From Danio rerio (taxonomy: Eukaryota; Chordata; Actinopteri; Cypriniformes; Danionidae), in NCBI RefSeq assembly GCF_049306965.1, contig NC_133196.1, positions 17,235,001-17,299,000 of the forward strand: 64,000 nt of DNA. Direction: 5' to 3'. Both the position numbers and the translations under genes were made by a program. The notes under the pieces were generated by a model. The model searched no databases and was not told where the DNA came from. It worked only from the letters and a program-made list of their open reading frames with translations. How positions within the stretch are numbered: position 1 is the stretch's first letter; every line of letters begins with the position of its first letter. Shown here in pieces: positions 35,820 through 44,619 of the stretch.

Positions 35820-38645
35820 AGTTATCTTTTCTACACTTGGTGGTGTTATTTCCAACATCCGGGAATTCATGCAGCCCCCAGTCACTGAAGAATTTTCCAG
35901 ACGCCATTTTCCATCTGAGGTTTAGAACAGCAACTGGTGAGTCAAACTACCTAAATGTTGGTATTTTACTGACTTTCTCTAAGGAAATACAGTTGTAAAC
36001 ATATTGTTAAGTTAATAACTTTAGAATGGAGTGACAATTTTAATCTTCTGCGGTTCATTCATGGTCGTTTGTGTATCTAGCTTAACTGCATTACTATTGA
36101 CTTCTTTTCAAGAATGTTTTTATATATGCTCACGCATACATAGCGCATAAAAACATCAAATGTACATGTTCAACACATTTCTGTCACGCTTAATGCCATT
36201 TTGTGCGTTGTTACCCATCAGTAAAATAAAATCGACACTTCTCCTTTAATTCGAAGCAAACTAGCGAGGGAATCCCCGGAGCAGCCTAGCCTACTCTGCC
36301 CGGATGCTAACGGCAACACAGGACGGTTTCCATACGCTCTGGAGAGTTTCTAAAACATATCTGGTGAGTAAATGAACATATGCTTACTTGTAAAAGGCTT
36401 CCTGACTAAAACATATGATTTTTTGTTATTCGTGTACGTTAATTTAGTTCTTTTAAACACCGCGGCCCTTTTAAACTGGTTCATTCGTGGCCGTCCATAT
36501 ACCGTTAGTCCATAGACTCGCGTGATAAAGTACGCTTGAATTATATTAAGTGTTGACAACCATTAAAGTCGGAATGTTAACATTAATGTCTTTAAATGAC
36601 CGCGTTTGCACTTTCTCAGACATTTAAGGTTACAGAAGTCTCCCGGAAGTTGCGGGACTAACGTTAACGTTATCCCGCAAATGCACAGAGACTCGCAGTA
36701 GATGCCCGCAAATGAATGATAATCTCCCGGAAATCGCGCGTCTCCCGCCCGGTCATTAAACATTTTGCACACCCCTCTCCACCGCATCCCTCCCAGCTCT
36801 TCAGGTACGTCGCGCGCAAGTCACCCCCACCGCTCTTCAGGTACGTCGCGCGCAACTCATCCCATTGCTCTTCAGGTACCCATCTCTCCCGCTACCTCCC
36901 GCAAATCGACTCTGTATACCCCGAAAATTACTTTTCCCAACTCGGGATGTCTGACGTTAGTAAGTTAGGCTATTTATGTAGTCAGGAACATCTTAGTCAA
37001 GCTTTTTCTTCCGCATGATATTGTGCTTAAAACTATAGGCTAAACTTAGCATGTACTGTACACAACATTTCCTTTTTATTAAAGACAATTTAGTGCGTTG
37101 TAAACAGCCACCTGTCTGTAAAATTAATCAACTGATTCATATTTGAGCAGCCTAATGATGATACAGGTTTGATTTGTAGATTTATTATCAATAATCAACA
37201 TCTGAATCAAAAGATATCTGAAAAAGTGTGAGGCATACTTTGTGATGTTCATCTCTCCTTTTTATCTGAAGGTTATGCATATGTGTGGATACTAATTTTT
37301 TGTTGTTTTTTTAACAGCCACAGTTCTCTATACAATAACACAAGACCCTGTGACGGTGGCTGATTAGAGACGGATGGTGTATTTCCAGAGTTGGTGAAAT
37401 GACCAAGCACACCTTCTTGGTCATATGTGGTAATAATAATAATGAAGGTATGTTTGATAAAGTTCTGTATTTGTTTCACATAAGCTGAGAGGGTATTAGA
37501 GCATTAGAGAATAACAAATGACATGAAGGTGATAAGTTTTGTATTGTGGGTGAACTGTTACTTAAATAATGTTTTGCTCTTTGCTTTGCACTTTTCCTCT
37601 TCTGCTTATCCTAATATTTTAGATTATATTTGGACCTGAAACATCTGCTAGACTCCAGTAAAGGTGGCGTCAATACTGGACCTGAAAGGGCCTAACAAGT
37701 TGAATCTGGTAAAGAAACATGCACGCGCGCACACACGCACGCACGCACGCACACGCTTACAGAAAAGTGTTGTTTATGAAGTTTATGAATATTTTTTACA
37801 CTGTGGCCAATATTTTGGGGAAGTCAGCATCACTAAATGATATAAAAGATTTTAAGCTCCTCTAAATTTTGCTCCAAGTGTTGTGTTAAATTCAGGATTC
37901 TGGACAGACAGCTGCCTGTTTTTCCAGTTCTAGTCATAGTGGTTAACCTAATTGTTTTTGGAGATCCAACAGTGATGTATGTGTTTTTTCTACTTTTCCA
38001 TATCCTGTCACCTCAACCAGCTGGGAGAGTCAAGTTGTGGATCATCATGTAGATTTTCAAAAGGTGAGTTTAGATTTCTTGAATGTTTTATTTACTTTAA
38101 ATGTTCTTTTAAATATATCATAGAATTTGATTGCAATTTGTTTTCAAACATTTCTCTTAGTCATGCTGGAGACTTGAAGAGTTCTTAGATGAGCATCACC
38201 CTATATCCGTGCATCAGGAACCACCAGACGAGCGATCAGCAGCTACTACATCGTCATGGATAAAAAGGTCATCCTGTGGCTGGGAAGCACTTCATTCACA
38301 GGACATGCTTGATGAGATTTCCTAGCTCCAGTTTGTTTTCACACAACTTTACAGCATTTATACCTTCATTTAAACTGCTGTGTTTGATATGGAGGACCAA
38401 GGAAACACCCGAAGTGAAAGATTTGCACACCAAGTTGTTTAAAATGTAATTTTACAAGAAAACTATGAGTTCAGAAGAAAACTATGAGTTCAGAAGAAAA
38501 CTATGAGTGACGCTATATTGAACTTTCAAATGGCTCTGATAACACATCAAGTTTGGACCAAAGGACTGAAACAGCCTTTTTGAGCACTGGTCATACATAT
38601 TTTGTTGATACTGTCTGTACTAATAAAACATTTAAAGCATATTTG
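35820..38645 (+). ncRNA. Candidate five-exon non-coding transcription unit
   Basis: Exon-like blocks with matching splice signals: E1 ending at 35936 (CAACTG|GTGAGT; start uncertain), E2 37318-37447 (TTTTTTTAACAG ... GAAG|GTATGT), E3 37623-37708 (AATATTTTAG ... TCTG|GTAAAG), E4 38021-38063 (TCAACCAG ... AAAAG|GTGAGT), E5 38161 to about 38645 (ATTTCTCTTAG) with AATAAA at 38622-38627. The longest frame starting in E2 (MTKHTFLVICGNNNNE...) stops early in E3, so a protein is not supported. The unit lies wholly inside the inverted ends of 35685-39000. Alternatively E2-E4 could be 5' exons spliced to gcnt4 copy 2 at 40255. All splice assignments are by eye. Confidence 0.45.
36240..36930. promoter_or_regulatory. 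CpG-rich block with a 36-bp tandem motif
   Basis: CpG density is far above the AT-rich surroundings (TCGCGCGC, CGGATGCTAACGG, CCCGCCCGG). The motif GCTCTTCAGGTAC recurs at 36796, 36832 and 36867; the first two copies continue GTCGCGCGCAA. It sits between E1 and E2 of the candidate transcript and may hold a promoter. Confidence 0.45.
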
Positions 38646-39064
38646 ACATTGTTGCATTTTAAAAACTGAATGAATTGTTGAAGTGGTGAATGTTTTCAAA
38701 TAAAATGTTTTTTCTTTTGTAATTTACAGTCTATTTTACCTTTTTACCATATTTACACTCAAGAGAGTTGAATAAAATAACAATATATTGTAGTAAAAAA
38801 ATTACTACCAGGCGGTGTTAAATATAGTTACATTTTTAACTCTGCCCAGAGTTAAAATTAACCCTTACTTCGGTGTCAATGTGCCAACCCTTTTGAAAGT
38901 GTTGATTTAACTCTGTTTTGAGTGGACCCCATGAGACACTTTCAAAGTGTTGAAATTAACACCCATAGAGTTGTTTTGGGTCCCCATATTTTGCTGTGTA
39001 GGTATATAAAAAAGATTTGTCCAACAACAAAATTGTGGCTAGTGAAAATGGCAAGTACTGTTGC

Positions 39065-39483
39065 ACTGTAAAACCCAACGGTCAACTTTATCAAATGAAA
39101 TGAGTGTAGTTAACTCAGAACTGACTGAAAGTTCATTCTTATTTGAAAATAGTTTTGAACTCAAGTGTTGAAGGTAATAAGTTAATTGAATACCTCATTA
39201 CTTCAACTTATAGTTTACAGTATACATATAGATTAGTTTAATAACTGAAACTGTTGCAATCGGTTTCCTCAAAGTTTGAGTTGCCTTAACTTATTAGGTT
39301 TTGCAGTACTCAATTGGTTTAAGTTCTCTTCATTTATGGGGTTTTACTTTGCTCAAAATTCTTTGTTTACTCAAACGGATTAAGTTCACAGTACTCATTA
39401 GGATTAGTTTTTAAACTTAAATAGATAGCAATCGGTTTCCTCAAATGGTTTGAGTTACCTTAACTTTTGGAGTTTTACAGTGT
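39065..39483. mobile_element. MITE with CACTGTAAAA ends
   Basis: Starts CACTGTAAAACCCAACGGTC and ends GGAGTTTTACAGTG. Many GGTTTGAGTTA/TTAACT-type subterminal repeats. About 419 bp, non-coding. The element at 41993-42164 has the same kind of ends. Confidence 0.75.
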
Positions 39484-39524
39484 GGAAAACTACTAGCCAC
39501 AGTGGCTGGTGATCAAAAAAGCCC

Positions 39525-39645
39525 TGTTTATTTCTATAGCGCTTTTACAATGTAGATTGTGTCAAAGCAGCTTAACATAGAAATTCTAGAAAAATTAAAT
39601 TGTGTCAGTGCAATTTTCAGCGTGGTTTGAATTTCATATCCCTTA
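39525..39645. mobile_element. Retroposon-like fragment, second copy
   Basis: TTTATTTCTATAGCGCTTTT, GATTGTGTCAAAGCAGCTTA and ACATAGAA match the start of 33950-34170. Confidence 0.6.
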
Positions 39646-39763
39646 CTGTAAAAAAAAAGATTAATTATTCATGACAGAATGTGTTTTTAGGTCATTGTAA
39701 CTTACTAAACTAAGTTAATCATGTTCTAGCTTAATTGTATAAGTTATGCAAGCTGTTTTAAGT

Positions 39764-40084
39764 CATTCATTCATTCTTTTTCTTAGTTCCTTTATTAATC
39801 TGGGGTCACCACAGCGGAATGAACTGCCAACTTATCCAGCATGTTTTTACACAGGAGATGCCCTTCCAGCCACAATCCATCTCTGGGAAACATCCACAAA
39901 CACTCATTCACACACACTCATACACTATGGACAATTGTGGGGGAAACCGGAGCACCCAGAGTAAACCCACGCAAACGCAGGGAGAACATGCAAACTCCAC
40001 ACAGAAACACCAACTGAACTGAGGATCGAACCAGCAACCCAGCGACCTTCTTGCTGTGAGGCAACAGCACTACCTACTGCACTG
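39764..40084 (-). mobile_element. DANA SINE, near full length
   Basis: TTCATTCATTCTTTTTCTTA, GTCACCACAGCGGAATGAAC and the head GAACCAGCAACCCAGCGACC-TTCTTGCTGTGAGGCAACAGCACTACC in reverse. It lies in the intron 170 bp before the gcnt4 copy 2 coding exon. Confidence 0.93.
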
Positions 40085-40255
40085 TTTTAAGTCAGTTTAA
40101 CATAAAATAATATAAGTCTAGTGAACTCATAAGGTTAATTTGATTCAGCTTAAAAAGGCAACCTGTATTTTTTAGTGTTGTGTAAAATATTATTTCATTG
40201 TATGTTGAGAACATTTGCATGATTTGTAACATGAGCTTTTATGTCTCCCTACAGG

Positions 40256-41536
40256 ATGAAAACATCGTGGCTTCACCTCAAATGTAAAAAAGTCATATTT
40301 TTTGTTGGTTTTACACTGGCATTGCTGATTTATTGTTTCACTATCAGTTTTTTAAAAGTAAAGGGGGTTCAAAATGGAGGTAAAAGAGCTAAAAAAGAAA
40401 TATCTGAGATGCCACGGTTGACAGCAAAATATGGCATCAACTGCACTAGAATTTATGAAATGGAACCAGTGGAAGTGGCCAAAACCTTAGTCATCCGCAA
40501 GCAAAAAAGCTACGTAGAACCAACTGATGAAATTATTGTGAATGCCACTTCTGATTGTGATCAGTTTGTCTCCTCATTGGGATATGATGCCATTCAGGTC
40601 ACTGAGTCTGAGCGGGAATTTCCTCTTGCTTATTCTTTAGTTGTTCATAGAAATGCTGCTCTTGTGGAAAGACTCCTGAGGGCCGTTTATGTGCCGCATA
40701 ACATCTACTGCATACATTATGATCGAAAGTCTTCCACAGACTTTATGTTAGCAATGAATGGTCTGGCCCGCTGCATCCCAAATGTCTTCATTGCCTCAAA
40801 ACTAGAGAGAGTTCAGTATGCAGGAATCTCACGACTCAGGGCGGATCTGAATTGTCTGTCAGACCTCCTCGATTCTGAGGTCAAGTGGAAGTACGTCATC
40901 AACCTGTGCGGTCAAGATTTCCCACTGCGGACAAACGCTGAGCTGGTGTCAGATCTGAAGGGTCTTAAAGGCAGAAACATGGTGGAAAGCAAGTGGCCTG
41001 GAGCAAAGAACAGGCGCTGGAGTGTTCATCATCTGCTGAAAAATAAAAAATTTGAGTTCTACAACACACCTGTATCTACTTCAGATAAGAAACGTCCACC
41101 CCCTTATGACATAGAGATGTTTGTAGGCAGCGCTTACTTCACTCTCTCAAGGGAATTTGTGTATTTTGTTCACTGGAGTTACTTAGCCAGGAATTTCTTG
41201 GCCTGGTCTGAGGATACATTCTCACCTGATGAACATTTCTGGGCGACTCTGGTTCGAGTGCCTGGAGTGCCTGGTGAGGTGCCGAGATCTGAGGCGGACA
41301 TCTCAGAACTGATCAGTAAAACTCGTCTGGTAAAGTGGTCTGCTTTTGAAGGAAGACTTTACCCACGATGCACTGGAGTCCATGTGCGAAAAATATGTAT
41401 TTATGGTGCTGCTGAGCTCAGATGGCTCTTAAACTACGGTCACTGGTTTGCTAATAAAGTGGATCCAAAAGTGGACCCTGTTCTTATTGAATGTTTAGAG
41501 GAAAAGCTTGCTGAAAAACGGCGAAGTTTTCATTAA
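40256..41536 (+). CDS. gcnt4: Core 2 beta-1,6-N-acetylglucosaminyltransferase, GCNT4 type, tandem copy 2
   Basis: Encodes 426 residues in one exon. The ATG at 40256 is chosen over an in-frame ATG at 40241 because the latter lies within the polypyrimidine tract of the acceptor CTCCCTACAG (AG 40253-40254), as in copy 1. Predicted type II Golgi membrane protein: tail 1-12, anchor about 13-34, stem, then a GT14 domain. Nine luminal cysteines at 63, 101, 152, 173, 200, 218, 372, 381 and 413 keep the family spacing. Sequons are at N62 (NCT) and N96 (NAT). LCGQDFPL is at 217-224, and SPDEHFW (323-329) holds the likely catalytic base E326. The motif that reads WSY in copy 1 is WSA (361-363) here, so an acceptor-contact tyrosine appears replaced. 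Residues 134-249 are identical to copy 1 while the N-terminus and segments 250-283 and about 346-380 differ. Expected function is core 2 O-glycan branching, possibly with altered acceptor preference. fam169a follows in the same orientation. Confidence 0.93.
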   Translation: MKTSWLHLKCKKVIFFVGFTLALLIYCFTISFLKVKGVQNGGKRAKKEISEMPRLTAKYGINCTRIYEMEPVEVAKTLVIRKQKSYVEPTDEIIVNATSDCDQFVSSLGYDAIQVTESEREFPLAYSLVVHRNAALVERLLRAVYVPHNIYCIHYDRKSSTDFMLAMNGLARCIPNVFIASKLERVQYAGISRLRADLNCLSDLLDSEVKWKYVINLCGQDFPLRTNAELVSDLKGLKGRNMVESKWPGAKNRRWSVHHLLKNKKFEFYNTPVSTSDKKRPPPYDIEMFVGSAYFTLSREFVYFVHWSYLARNFLAWSEDTFSPDEHFWATLVRVPGVPGEVPRSEADISELISKTRLVKWSAFEGRLYPRCTGVHVRKICIYGAAELRWLLNYGHWFANKVDPKVDPVLIECLEEKLAEKRRSFH

Positions 41537-41640
41537 AAAAGTATAAACGAACTTTTCTCATCCTGGTGATGGACTGGTTGTATAAATGATTCTTTGTCGC
41601 CCCCTGCTGAGTACAAAAGAATAAAGCAGTTATTTTTTGA
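41537..41640 (+). terminator. Short 3' UTR and poly(A) signal of gcnt4 copy 2
   Basis: AATAAA at 41620-41625, 84 nt after the stop codon. Unlike copy 1, this copy has its own nearby canonical signal. Confidence 0.6.
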
Positions 41641-41992
41641 TCTAGTGTCATGATCTGGTGCAACCCATGAAAATAATAAAATAAAATAATACAAATTTAT
41701 TTAAATTGAATTACTTTATAAAAAGCACAACATGATCTGAAGCAAAAACAGCAGAACTTGGCCTTAGGAATGGCCTTATAAGAAATAACTTAGTTTGTTG
41801 CCACATGAATGCAACTAACAGTAGTATGTGATACTACAAACATAGTATGTAGTATATCATGTAACATAAAAAAGTAGATATTTTCTGTTGCCTAATTTGT
41901 TTACCGCAAACATAAAATTCCAAGTAGATCATTTGCATATTGGAAAAAAAAAACAGAGGCGTTTTACATGAAAGTTAATATCCTGCTACACT

Positions 41993-42164
41993 GTAAAAAA
42001 AAATGACTGAACTTAAACATTCAAGGCAACAACTGTCAGGACATTTTTGAGTTTACTCAAATTAAATTTGAGTGCAGTAGTTGAGTTGAAAGTTTAGTAA
42101 ACTCTAAAATGTCCTGAAGTTTGTTACCTTAAAAGTTGTCAACTTTTTTTTTTTTTTTACAGTG
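41993..42164. mobile_element. Short MITE with CACTGTAAAA ends
   Basis: Starts CACTGTAAAAAAAAATGACT and ends in a T run plus TTACAGTG. The arms contain GGACATTTTTGAGTTTACTC on the left and GTAAACTCTAAAATGTCC on the right, in inverted order. Confidence 0.8.
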
Positions 42165-42541
42165 CAAGATAAATAAAATATGGTTTCTATGTAATATACA
42201 TAGGGGCATGTATTAGAGTACTGTACCCCAATATGTTATTGTTTGAAACATTTGATTTCTAGTATTTTATTGTATAATTGCAAATAACAGATTGCTTCTA
42301 TTTTGATTCTGGGATTTTAATTATTTTAATCAATGGTAAAACAAGAACAATGATCTGTCAATAGGGTCTAGGGATGGCAGGGAGCCCATTGGCAGATTTA
42401 TCTTATTGTTTTGACTATTAACTTCATTTTGATCAGTTAGAAACTTTCTATGACATTTAACTTTTGAATTCAATTGTGATTTTTAGTGCTGTTTGTGCTG
42501 GAAAACAACTTAAAAACTGAGAGGAAGCCAAATTCTATAGT
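42165..42541. other. Intergenic, nothing recognised
   Basis: No supported feature in this AT-rich interval between two repeats. Confidence 0.35.
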
Positions 42542-42850
42542 TATTCGTTCTTTCTTCCATTTAATTTCCTTCTTCTTAATCCCTTTATTCATCAGGAGTC
42601 GGCACAGCCGAATGAACCACCAACTATTTCAGCATATGTTTTTCAAAGCAGATGCTTTTCCAGCTGCAACCCAGTACTAGGAAACACCTTTACATGCTCA
42701 CATTCACACACATTCAGTACGGACAATTTAGTTTATTATATTCATCTATAGCAAATGTCTTTGGACTGGGGGAAACCGGAGCACCCTGAGGAAATCCACA
42801 TGAGAACATGCAAACTCCACACAGAAATGCCAACTGACCCAGCCAGGAGT
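42542..42850 (-). mobile_element. DANA SINE, head truncated
   Basis: CACAGCCGAATGAACCACCA, GGGGGAAACCGGAGCACC, CAAACTCCACACAGAAATGC and CTGACCCAGCCAGGAG in reverse. The tRNA-like head is missing where the SINE3 begins. Confidence 0.88.
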
Positions 42851-42862
42851 GAAATACATCAA

Positions 42863-43435
42863 ATAATAATAATAATAATTCCTTACATTTATATAGCGCT
42901 TTTCTGGGCACTCAAAGCACTTTACACACAATGGGGGGAATCTCCTCATCCACCACCAGTGTGCAGCATCCACCTGGATGACACGACGGCAGCCATTTTG
43001 CGCCAGACCGCACACCACACAGCTGATTGGTGGAGAGGAGACAGCGATGAAGCCAATTGGAATATGGGGATGGTTAGGAGGCCATGATGGACAAAGGCCA
43101 GTGGGCAGATTTGGCCTGGATGCCAGGGTTAAACCCCTACTCTTTTCGAAGGACATCCTGGGATTTTTAACGACCACAGAGAGTCGGGACCTCAGTTTAA
43201 CGTCTCATCCGAAAGACGGCGCTCACTGAGCAGTATAGTATCCCCGTCACTATACTGGGGCATTAGGACCCACACAGACCGCAGGTTGGGCGCCCCCTGC
43301 TGGCCTCACTAACACCACTTCCGGCAGCAACCTAGCTTTCCCATGTGGTCTCCCATCCAGGTACTGACCGGGCGCAGCCCTGCTTAGCTTCAGTGGGCGA
43401 CCATGTGAGAGTTGCAGAGAGCTAGCTGCCGGCGC
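42863..43435 (-). mobile_element. SINE3-type element with 5S rRNA-derived head
   Basis: Read on the minus strand, the first about 110 nt contain AAGCTAAGCAGGGCTGCGCC, TCAGTACCTGGATGGGAGAC and CCACATGGGAA, matching the internal promoter half of 5S rRNA. A body with a GCCAGCAGGGGGCGCC motif follows, and the tail near 42875-42930 (AAGTGCTTTGAGTGCC... ATAGCGC in reverse) ends in an ATT/TAA run. About 570 bp, so near full length. The 5S part is SINE sequence, not an rRNA gene. Confidence 0.9.
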
Positions 43436-43652
43436 AGACTTAATGGCAATCAGTGTGAACTATGACTATTAATTTGTATTTTCAAATCCGAATTCAGTGC
43501 ATTTTAACAGCTTTCACAACTTATTTGAACTTCATCTTCAAAATATTTTTTGAATACTTTGTTTGAGCAGATTTGCTTTGCAGATTTCCAGCGCTTACTC
43601 TGTTATTTACAGTCCACTTTTGTAGAATAATGGACAGATTATCCGTAACAGA
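43436..43652. other. Short interval between SINEs
   Basis: Nothing recognised. Confidence 0.3.
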
Positions 43653-44103
43653 TTATTCATTCATTCATTTTCCTATGGCCTTTATTCATTAGGGGTCACC
43701 ACAGCGGAATGAACCATTTTATCTAGCATATGTTTTATGCAGCGGATGCCCTTCCAGCCACAACCCAATGCTGGGAAACATCCATACACACTCATTTACA
43801 CACACACTCATACACTTTGGACTGTGGGGGAAACTGGAGCACCCGGAGGAACCCCACACCCAGGGGTGTAGCAACCGGGGGGACGGGGAGATACGCCCCC
43901 CTCACTTTTAAATACAGACCATTTAAAAACAGGTGATTAATATAAATGTAAACTTTTGGATCTCAGCTGTCCACCCACTTTTAAAATGCACAATACACCT
44001 CAGCCCACCACCATGGGGAAAATATGCAACCTCCACACAGAAACACCTAATGATCCAGCCAAGATTTGAACCAAGGACCTTTTTGCTGTGATGCCATGTC
44101 AGC
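43653..44103 (-). mobile_element. DANA SINE split by an insertion
   Basis: Left part 43653-43861 (TTCATTCATTCATTTTCCTA ... CACCCGGAGGAA) and right part 44010-44103 (CAACCTCCACACAGAAACAC ... CTTTTTGCTGTGATGCCATG) are halves of one DANA copy. They are separated by 43862-44009. Confidence 0.88.
43862..44009. mobile_element. Insertion of about 148 bp inside a DANA SINE
   Basis: Begins CAGGGGTGTAGCAACCGGGG and contains CCCCCTCACTTTTAAA and CAGCTGTCCACCCACTTTTA. The CAGGGGTG start resembles hAT-type ends. The family is not identified. Confidence 0.6.
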
Positions 44104-44439
44104 CCTAAGCAGGTTATATCATCTGCTAATACATTCCAAGGAATAACCAATTTACCAACCCAAGCCTGTCTATTTTTACACCTCCAGTGACAAACTTATC
44201 CTGTTGCTCCTATACGTCACATTCTACACATGACACCCAGGGGACTCTTTTTTTTTTTTTTTTTGCTTACCTAATAATGCACTAGTTTAAAAATGTATTT
44301 ATGTGCTAAATAAATCTTTCTTTTTACCAGCACATCTTGAAATTCTGATCAGTGGAGTTATATTTTGCCTATCATGCCACATAAACATAAGATAAGTTAA
44401 GAAATCTCCTAATATCTTTACTTTTTTTGTGGAGATGTT

Positions 44440-44619
44440 TGAGACCTCGCACATCCCGTAGAAAGCAGCTCTACGGGTGCGCGCACAGAGCTATCCGCGT
44501 TCCCGAGCTGACGCTGTTAAAAACAAGCAGAGGTTTTTGTGCTCATGTCAGCTAAGCTAAATAACAAATTTCATCACATACTTTAAAACAAACGGAATCA
44601 CATCTTCTACAGGGCTAAG
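44440..44619 (+). promoter_or_regulatory. Candidate CpG-rich promoter and first exon of fam169a
   Basis: A CpG-rich stretch (ACGGGTGCGCGCACAGAGC, CCGCGTTCCCGAGCTGACGC) ends at a strong donor, GGGCTAAG|GTGAGT (GT 44620-44621). CpG enrichment continues to about 44940. It is the only such block between gcnt4 copy 2 and the first fam169a coding exon at 57289, and strand and spacing fit. The exon would be untranslated. The link is inferred. Confidence 0.45.

Larger units (their letters stand above)
35685..39000 (+). mobile_element. 3.3-kb element with 11-bp inverted ends around an exon-bearing unit
   Basis: TACACAGCAAA at 35685-35695 is exactly inverted at 38990-39000 (TTTGCTGTGTA). If TA is the target duplication, the ends start CACAGCAAA. 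Inside each end lie repeated GTGTTGA and GAGTTAA motifs (35703-35760; 38830-38985 in mixed orientation). Between them is the five-exon unit described separately. No transposase domain is seen. The family is not recognised. Confidence 0.5.
34777..39527. mobile_element. Composite element, outer CAGGG-ended copy (tentative)
   Basis: The left edge reads CAGGGTTCGACAATAAAGAT and the right edge reads GATCAAAAAAGCCCTG, whose complement starts CAGGGCTTTTTTGATC. Near the right side are GTGGCTAGTGAAAATGGC and ACTAGCCACAGTGGCTGGTG. This end type is common for zebrafish DNA transposons. A CpG-rich block follows the left end (about 34855-35110). Two further elements lie inside: 35685-39000 and 39065-39483. 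Whether left and right ends belong to one original element is an inference. Confidence 0.35.

Noticed and set aside
40241-40255. Upstream in-frame ATG giving gcnt4 copy 2 five extra residues
   Set aside because: It lies in the intron, within the acceptor tract before AG 40253-40254. Copy 1 shows the same acceptor-ATG arrangement.
43330-43435. 5S rRNA-like sequence
   Set aside because: It is continuous with a SINE3 body and diverged from functional 5S, so it is SINE head rather than an rRNA gene.
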